Assembly (NCBI GenBank): GCA_016649675.1 | Contig: JAENXG010000067.1 | Span: 1-10,483 of the forward strand | Source: Methyloceanibacter sp. | GTDB taxonomy: Bacteria > Pseudomonadota > Alphaproteobacteria > Rhizobiales > Methyloligellaceae | DNA: 10,483 nt | Direction of reading: 5' to 3' | In this document: piece by piece, positions 6,749 to 10,483 of the stretch | Layout of the letters: every line of letters starts with the position of its first letter | Position numbering within the stretch: position 1 is the stretch's first letter | Made by a program: the position numbers and the translations under genes | Notes under the pieces: model-generated | Database searches by the model: none | Told to the model about the DNA's origin: nothing | What the model saw: the letters and a program-made list of their open reading frames with translations, nothing else

Positions 6749-7438
6749 TCAATCGCCCTGCCCGTCGCCCGGCTCCGTCGCCCCTGGGAAGTCGTCGTTG
6801 GCGGCTCGGCGGGGTGCTGTTCCATTGCCCTCACCTTGCTGCGGCTTGCCCGGCTTGGCCCCGCCTTTGGCGATCGCCACGAGGGCCGGGCGCAGGCACC
6901 GATCGCCGATGACGTAGCCAGCCTGCATGACGTCGACCACCGTCCCCTCCGGCACGTCAGGGTTCTGCACCTCATACATGGCCTGATGACAGTTCGGGTC
7001 GAAGCGCGCCCCAAGCGGCTCGATACGGGTGACGCCGTGGCGATCGAGCACGTTCAAGAGCTCCCGCTCGGTGAGCTCCACGCCTTCGAGGAAGCTCTTC
7101 AACGCCGGGTCCTGGGCAGCGGCGTCTGCTGGGACGTGATCCATGGTGCGCTTGAGATTGTCGCCGACCGTGAGCACGTCGCGGGCGAAATTCGTGATGG
7201 CGTAGCGGGCCGTGTCGGTCTTCTCGCGCTCGGTGCGGCGGCGCAGATTCTCCATGTCGGCCATGGTTCTGAGCAGCCGGTCACGCATCTCGGCGTTCTC
7301 GTTGAGCAACGCGGTGAGGTCGGCCCCGACCTGCAGGTCGGGGTCAGGGCTCGTGCTTGGCATCTTGGCCTTGAGAGAATCGGCAAGTTTTGCCTGATCC
7401 TCGTCGGCCTCACGCGGATCGGTCTTGTCGTCGGGCAT
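6749..7438 (-). CDS. grpE: Nucleotide exchange factor GrpE
   Basis: The product has 229 residues. A charged N-terminus (1-38) precedes a long coiled-coil helix (about 40-100, with LLRTMADMENLRRRTEREK at 55-73). The beta domain carries the family signature between FDPNCHQAMYEV (146-157) and GYVIGDRCLRPALVAIAKG (174-192). A Gly/Pro/Asp-rich tail of about 37 residues follows and is probably disordered; it makes the protein somewhat longer than the usual 180-210. GrpE dimers release ADP from DnaK and can act as a thermosensor. The ATG at 7438 has GAGG 6 bases upstream. The gene follows hrcA after 65 bases, in the common hrcA-grpE order. A probable heat-shock promoter overlaps the hrcA stop codon, so grpE may be transcribed both with hrcA and alone. 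Confidence 0.97.
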   Translation of the reverse strand: MPDDKTDPREADEDQAKLADSLKAKMPSTSPDPDLQVGADLTALLNENAEMRDRLLRTMADMENLRRRTEREKTDTARYAITNFARDVLTVGDNLKRTMDHVPADAAAQDPALKSFLEGVELTERELLNVLDRHGVTRIEPLGARFDPNCHQAMYEVQNPDVPEGTVVDVMQAGYVIGDRCLRPALVAIAKGGAKPGKPQQGEGNGTAPRRAANDDFPGATEPGDGQGD

Positions 7439-7479
7439 GGACGCCTCGGCGAAATGGTTTCACTCGGAAGTCGTGGGGG

Positions 7480-7508
7480 ATATCGACCGTAGAGCCGCAA
7501 AAATCAAG
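7480..7508 (-). promoter_or_regulatory. Probable heat-shock (RpoH-type) promoter of grpE
   Basis: CCCTTGAT on the minus strand contains CTTG at 7508-7505, which is followed after exactly 18 bases by TCGATAT (7486-7480). The -35 is close to the heat-shock consensus CNCTTGAA, and the spacing equals that of the dnaK promoter. The -10 is weaker than the CCTATAT of dnaK (ATAT conserved, CCT changed to TCG). The -35 overlaps the TGA of hrcA. A start near 7473 would give a leader of about 35 bases. Confidence 0.4.
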
Positions 7509-8601
7509 GGACAAGGCGCCCCAGCAGCCTTGCCGTGTAATCAACCATGGGGATGATGCGCGCGTAGTTGAGCCGGGTCGGGCCGATGACCCCAAGCACG
7601 CCAACGATTTTCTGCTCGGTATCCTCGAAGGGCGACACGATCAGCGCCGAGCCCGAGAGCGAGAACAGCTTGTTCTCCGAGCCGATGAAGATGCGCACCC
7701 CTTCGGCCCGCTCGGCGAGCCCAAGCAGCTGCATTAGGTCCGTCTTGGTGTCGAGATCCTCGAACAGGAGCCGCACCCGCTCAAGGTCCTCCATCGCCTT
7801 GACGTCCTCGAGGAGATGGGAGCGTCCGCAGACGATGAGGCTCTTGCGGTCCTCGCTGTCGCCCGACCAGGTGGCAAGACCTTCGGTCACGACGCGCGCG
7901 GTGAGCTCGTCGAGCTGGGCGCGCCTCTGCTCGATCTCGGTCTCGATGCGGGCGCGGGCCTCCGCCAAGGTGAGCCCGCCGATGCGGGCGTTCAGGTAGT
8001 TGGAGGCCTCGTGCAGCGAGGAGAGCGGCAGGCCCTCGGGCAGTGCGACGATGCGGTTCTCGACGTCGCCGTCCTCGCCGACGAGCACGGCGAGCGCCTT
8101 GCCTTGCCCGAGATTGACGAACTCGACCTGCTTCAGCGTCTTGCTCTGCTTGTCGACCAGCACCACGCCGGCGCAGCCCGAAAGCCCCGACAGCATCTCG
8201 CCCGCCTCGGCGAGAAAGTCATCGACCCCGCGGCGCCGGCCGCTTCCGGCGATGCGGCTCTCGATCTGGCTCCGTTCCTCGACGCTGATGTCGCCGATCT
8301 CGAGCAGGCCGTCGATGAAGAGCCGCAAGCCCGTCTGCGTGGGCAGCCTGCCTGCGCTGGTATGCGGCGCATAGATGAGGCCGAGGCCTTCGAGGTCTGA
8401 CATGACGTTGCGCACGGATGCCGGCGACAGCGTCATCGGCAGCGCCCGGCTTAGATTGCGCGAGCCCACCGGCTCGCCAGTCGCTAGGTAGGCCTCGACG
8501 ATGCGCTTGAAGACCTCGCGCGAGCGTTCGTTGAGCTGGCGCAAGCCGATAGCGGCTTCGGCCGCGGCCTTGAGGGCTTCATTGGGGTCGGTATGTCGCA
8601 T
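7504..8601 (-). CDS. hrcA: Heat-inducible transcription repressor HrcA
   Basis: The product has 365 residues, the expected length. An N-terminal winged-helix DNA-binding domain (about 20-95) contains LNERSREVFKRIVEAYLATG (23-42), EPVGSRNLSR (43-52) and the family signature APHTSAGRLPTQTGLRLFID (78-97). A GAF-like ligand/dimerisation domain and an inserted dimerisation domain follow, ending in IVGVLGVIGPTRLNYARIIP. HrcA represses heat-shock genes by binding CIRCE operators (TTAGCACTC-N9-GAGTGCTAA) and depends on GroEL for activity in studied species. No CIRCE element was found anywhere in this window, so its target, perhaps groESL, is elsewhere. The ATG at 8601 has no Shine-Dalgarno sequence, and the predicted promoter lies so close that the mRNA may be leaderless. 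Confidence 0.97.
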   Translation of the reverse strand: MRHTDPNEALKAAAEAAIGLRQLNERSREVFKRIVEAYLATGEPVGSRNLSRALPMTLSPASVRNVMSDLEGLGLIYAPHTSAGRLPTQTGLRLFIDGLLEIGDISVEERSQIESRIAGSGRRRGVDDFLAEAGEMLSGLSGCAGVVLVDKQSKTLKQVEFVNLGQGKALAVLVGEDGDVENRIVALPEGLPLSSLHEASNYLNARIGGLTLAEARARIETEIEQRRAQLDELTARVVTEGLATWSGDSEDRKSLIVCGRSHLLEDVKAMEDLERVRLLFEDLDTKTDLMQLLGLAERAEGVRIFIGSENKLFSLSGSALIVSPFEDTEQKIVGVLGVIGPTRLNYARIIPMVDYTARLLGRLVP

Positions 8602-8609
8602 GGGCTCGG

Positions 8610-8638
8610 AATTTAGGCGCGCCCTATAGGCGCGTCAA
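8610..8638 (-). promoter_or_regulatory. hrcA promoter, housekeeping (sigma-70-like) type
   Basis: TTGACG (8638-8633) and TAAATT (8615-8610) on the minus strand are separated by 17 bases, a good match in both hexamers and spacing. Only 8 bases lie between the -10 and the hrcA ATG at 8601, so transcription would begin at or within a few bases of the start codon. The spacer holds an inverted repeat, listed separately. Confidence 0.6.
8618..8634. promoter_or_regulatory. Inverted repeat in hrcA promoter spacer (operator candidate)
   Basis: CGCGCC, 5 bases, GGCGCG forms a perfect 6-base inverted repeat between the -35 and -10 hexamers. A dimeric regulator bound here would block the promoter. It does not resemble CIRCE. 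In a GC-rich genome such short repeats can arise by chance, so the role is inferred from position. Confidence 0.35.
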
Positions 8639-8658
8639 ACCAGAAGCCCGGTCTGGCT
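8638..8658 (-). terminator. Weak terminator-like hairpin after olsB
   Basis: On the minus strand AGCCAGA, a 7-base loop and TCTGGTT form a 7-base stem with one G-T pair, 15 bases after the olsB stop. Only a short T stretch follows, and it runs into the -35 of the hrcA promoter. Partial termination of olsB transcription is possible. Confidence 0.35.
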
Positions 8659-8673
8659 CCTGGCTCGCGGGCA

Positions 8674-9663
8674 CTAATTCAGCGGGGCGAAATCTTGGGC
8701 GATGGGGGCGCTGAGCTCGTCGCGGGCGCCGAAATGGGCGAAGTAGCGTGTCTTGATCGCCTCGACCGGCATGATGATGAAGACGTCGGTCGTGCCGAAC
8801 TGATGGTCGATCACGGCGCCGTCGCCGACATAGGCGCCGACCCGCAAATAGCCCTTGATCAGCGGAGGAAGCGCCTTGAGGGCCGCCCGCGCGTTGACCG
8901 CCTCACGCGGCATCATATTCATGTCGACGCGCAAATGCTCGTGCGCCCGCACCCGCCACTCCGCCGGCGCCAGCGATGTATGGTGAAGGAAGCTAAGAGC
9001 GAGAGCGTGCGCTGAAGGGTCGGTCCCCTCGAAGCTCGCGCAGCCGATCATGACGTCGGCGCTGTGCTCGCGCACATAGGACCACACGCCTTGCCAGAGC
9101 AGCTCCAGCGTCCGCTTGTTGCGGTAGGGCTTGAGCACGCAGGACCGGCCAAGCTCCATGAAGCTGTAGTCGGGTTTCGCCTGCAGTAGCGGTGCGATGT
9201 CGTATTCGCCTTGCGTGTAGAAGCCGTCATAGAGGTCGGCCACCTCCTGGCGCAGCATGCGATAGGTGCCGACAACCTTGGAACGCCGCCAGCGCCGGCC
9301 ATTGGTGGCCTCGCCATGATCGAGCACGAGGAGATGGTCGAAAACGGCGTCATAGTCGTCCTCGTCACGCCGCGACAGCATGGCGAGGGCGCCGGGAATG
9401 GCCGACATCTCTTCGTAGAAGACTTTGTAGCGGAGGCGCTGGGCGCGCCGGATCTCGCTCCGCTTGCGGGCGAGGCGCACCTCAAGCGATCCAATCCGGC
9501 CATAGACTTTGGGGGGCTGAAAGCGGCGCCCCAGGGCTCCGACATTGAACCCTCGCCGACCCCTGAAGGGGAAGACGCCCCCCTGGCTTGGCTTGAACAT
9601 CAGCCCTGGAAACATGGCTCCGCCACGAAATCTGCCCGCAAAGCGTCCTGACGTTGGCTTCAT
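8674..9663 (-). CDS. olsB: L-ornithine N-alpha-acyltransferase OlsB (GNAT family)
   Basis: The product has 329 residues and a GNAT-type acyltransferase fold of the OlsB/hemolysin-like group. GRIGSLEVRLARKRSEIRRA (55-74) leads into the core. AQRLRYKVFYEEM (74-86) and the block MELGRSCVLKPYRNKRTLELLW (169-190) are hallmarks, as is DVMIGCASFEGTDP (203-216). OlsB transfers a 3-hydroxy fatty acid from acyl carrier protein to the alpha-amino group of ornithine. This makes lyso-ornithine lipid, which OlsA then acylates; no olsA is in this window. The protein is probably soluble or peripheral at the membrane. The first 50 residues are rich in Gly, Arg and Phe and lie outside the conserved domain. In-frame ATGs at 9615 and 9600 could be the real start, and none of the three has a strong ribosome site. 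Specificity for ornithine is inferred from family resemblance. Confidence 0.85.
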   Translation of the reverse strand: MKPTSGRFAGRFRGGAMFPGLMFKPSQGGVFPFRGRRGFNVGALGRRFQPPKVYGRIGSLEVRLARKRSEIRRAQRLRYKVFYEEMSAIPGALAMLSRRDEDDYDAVFDHLLVLDHGEATNGRRWRRSKVVGTYRMLRQEVADLYDGFYTQGEYDIAPLLQAKPDYSFMELGRSCVLKPYRNKRTLELLWQGVWSYVREHSADVMIGCASFEGTDPSAHALALSFLHHTSLAPAEWRVRAHEHLRVDMNMMPREAVNARAALKALPPLIKGYLRVGAYVGDGAVIDHQFGTTDVFIIMPVEAIKTRYFAHFGARDELSAPIAQDFAPLN

Positions 9664-9856
9664 CGGCGTATCGAGCCCGCCTGGCAGTTAGAATGAGCGC
9701 GCCACGGGGAACCTCGCGGGCTACAGATGCAATACCTGACCGCGGGCGACCCCGATTCGGCCACAACAAAAGCCGGTTAGCAAACCAATTCGAACTCCAT
9801 GTGACAGTGTGGGGAAAGCGCACAGCTTGCCCACGCTTTTGCCGCGATATGAATTT
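9664..9856. other. Intergenic region between sensor kinase and olsB
   Basis: These 193 bases contain no reading frame with coding character. On the minus strand a stem AAAGCG/CGCTTT (9839-9815), extendable by two G-T pairs, lies 17 bases after the kinase stop and could end its transcript, but no T-run follows. The region must hold the olsB promoter unless olsB is read through from the kinase. I could not find a convincing -35/-10 pair. Base composition is less GC-rich around 9765-9800 than in the flanking genes. Confidence 0.5.
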
Positions 9857-10483
9857 TTAAGCGGCGCCGAGGCCGGCTTGTCCTTCCGCCGCAGCCTCGG
9901 GGCGCCGCCAGCGCGCAAGCAGGGCTGCCAGGTCCGCTTTCTCGAAGGGCTTGGCGAGATAGTCGTCGAGCCCGGCCTCGAGATAGGCGGCGCGGTCTTC
10001 CGCAAAGGCGTTGGCGGTCAACGCCACGATGGGAGGCCGCCCCTCAGCCGGGCGTGCATCCTCGGGATAAAGCGCCCTGATGCGGCGCGCGGCCTCCACC
10101 CCGTCCATGTCGGGCATGTGGATGTCCATGAGCACGAGGTCGAAGCCCTTGCCCCGGGAATCGGTGAGCTCGTTGCGGACCTTGGCGATCGCCTCGGAGC
10201 CGTTTCTCACGCGGACGACGCGGGCGCCCGACTTCTCCAAGACGCTGCAGGCGAGAAGCGCGTTGATGTCGTTGTCCTCGGCAAGAAGGATCGAGGCGCC
10301 TTTCCCCTCTGAAGAGGTCGCGCGCAGCGCGCCGCGGGCAGGGGGCGCCGCCTCAGACGTTTTGTCGGGCTCCTCTGCGAGGTCGCCGAACAGCTGGGTG
10401 AGCAGCGACAAGGGCCTGACCGGGCGGACGAGATAGAAGTTGAAGCCTTGCTCGCGGAAGCTTGGGATGTCGCCGCGCTCGGC
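9857..10483 (-). CDS. Hybrid sensor histidine kinase/response regulator, C-terminal part (runs off right edge)
   Basis: The frame stays open to the window edge, giving the last 208 residues of a larger protein. The visible part starts with GFNFYLVRPVRPLSLLTQLF, which looks like the end of a receiver-like domain. A low-complexity linker follows (about residues 35-62 of the fragment). Then comes a complete receiver domain: acidic pair in LLAEDNDIN, phosphoacceptor Asp120 in LVLMDIHMPDMDG, switch Thr156 in ALTANAF and Lys178 in LAKPF. The tail is short and Ala-rich, with no output domain. This arrangement fits the C-terminus of a hybrid kinase, but the sensor and kinase domains are outside the window. 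A TTG at 10411 could be mistaken for a start of a single-domain regulator; the in-frame receiver-like sequence upstream argues against this. Confidence 0.82.
   Translation of the reverse strand, partial: AERGDIPSFREQGFNFYLVRPVRPLSLLTQLFGDLAEEPDKTSEAAPPARGALRATSSEGKGASILLAEDNDINALLACSVLEKSGARVVRVRNGSEAIAKVRNELTDSRGKGFDLVLMDIHMPDMDGVEAARRIRALYPEDARPAEGRPPIVALTANAFAEDRAAYLEAGLDDYLAKPFEKADLAALLARWRRPEAAAEGQAGLGAA

Noticed and set aside
8616..8623. GGCGCGCC palindrome as an operator on its own
   Set aside because: An 8-base GC palindrome is expected by chance in DNA of this composition; the larger repeat at 8618-8634 is the better candidate.
9781..9810. CCAATTCGAACTCC resembles a tRNA T-arm, suggesting a tRNA or attachment-site remnant
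   Set aside because: No matching acceptor, anticodon or D arm is found on either strand, and there is no nearby integrase or direct repeat.
9857..10411. A free-standing single-domain response regulator starting at TTG 10411
   Set aside because: The same frame continues without a stop to the window edge and encodes the end of a receiver-like domain, so this is the C-terminus of a larger protein.

Overview
The window is chromosomal, GC-rich, and dense with genes. It looks like a core-genome segment of an alphaproteobacterium, most likely of the order Hyphomicrobiales (Rhizobiales). The reasons are the combination of an OlsB-type ornithine lipid acyltransferase, an hrcA-grpE pair close to dnaK-dnaJ, an alphaproteobacterial-style heat-shock promoter (CTTG-N18-CCTATAT) before dnaK, and strong G/C preference at third codon positions. 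The genus cannot be told from the sequence alone.

All genes but one lie on the minus strand, so the window reads in biological order from its right end. At the right edge is the C-terminal part of a hybrid sensor kinase (end of one receiver-like domain plus a complete receiver domain). After a 193-base gap come olsB (ornithine N-acyltransferase), hrcA (heat-shock repressor) and grpE (nucleotide exchange factor of DnaK). The single plus-strand gene, an alkB-type DNA/RNA demethylase, converges on grpE and diverges from a class I SAM-dependent methyltransferase. Then follow dnaK and dnaJ, an AI-2E-family membrane protein, an NADPH-dependent FMN reductase-like flavoprotein, and the first 21 codons of pyrF, which runs off the left edge.

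The functional core is the DnaK-DnaJ-GrpE folding machine with HrcA. The two halves of the chaperone set (hrcA-grpE and dnaK-dnaJ) are about 1.7 kb apart, separated by alkB and the methyltransferase. Regulatory signals can be read for three units: a housekeeping-type promoter with an internal inverted repeat ahead of hrcA, a probable heat-shock promoter over the hrcA stop codon that would serve grpE, and a heat-shock promoter ahead of dnaK followed by a GC-rich leader of about 120 bases. No CIRCE element was found, so HrcA probably acts elsewhere, for example on groESL.

No mobile element, CRISPR array, tRNA or rRNA was seen, and I found no sign of a previously undescribed system. The points worth a second look are regulatory: the promoter architecture of hrcA and grpE, the dnaK leader, and the hairpins between dnaK and dnaJ.
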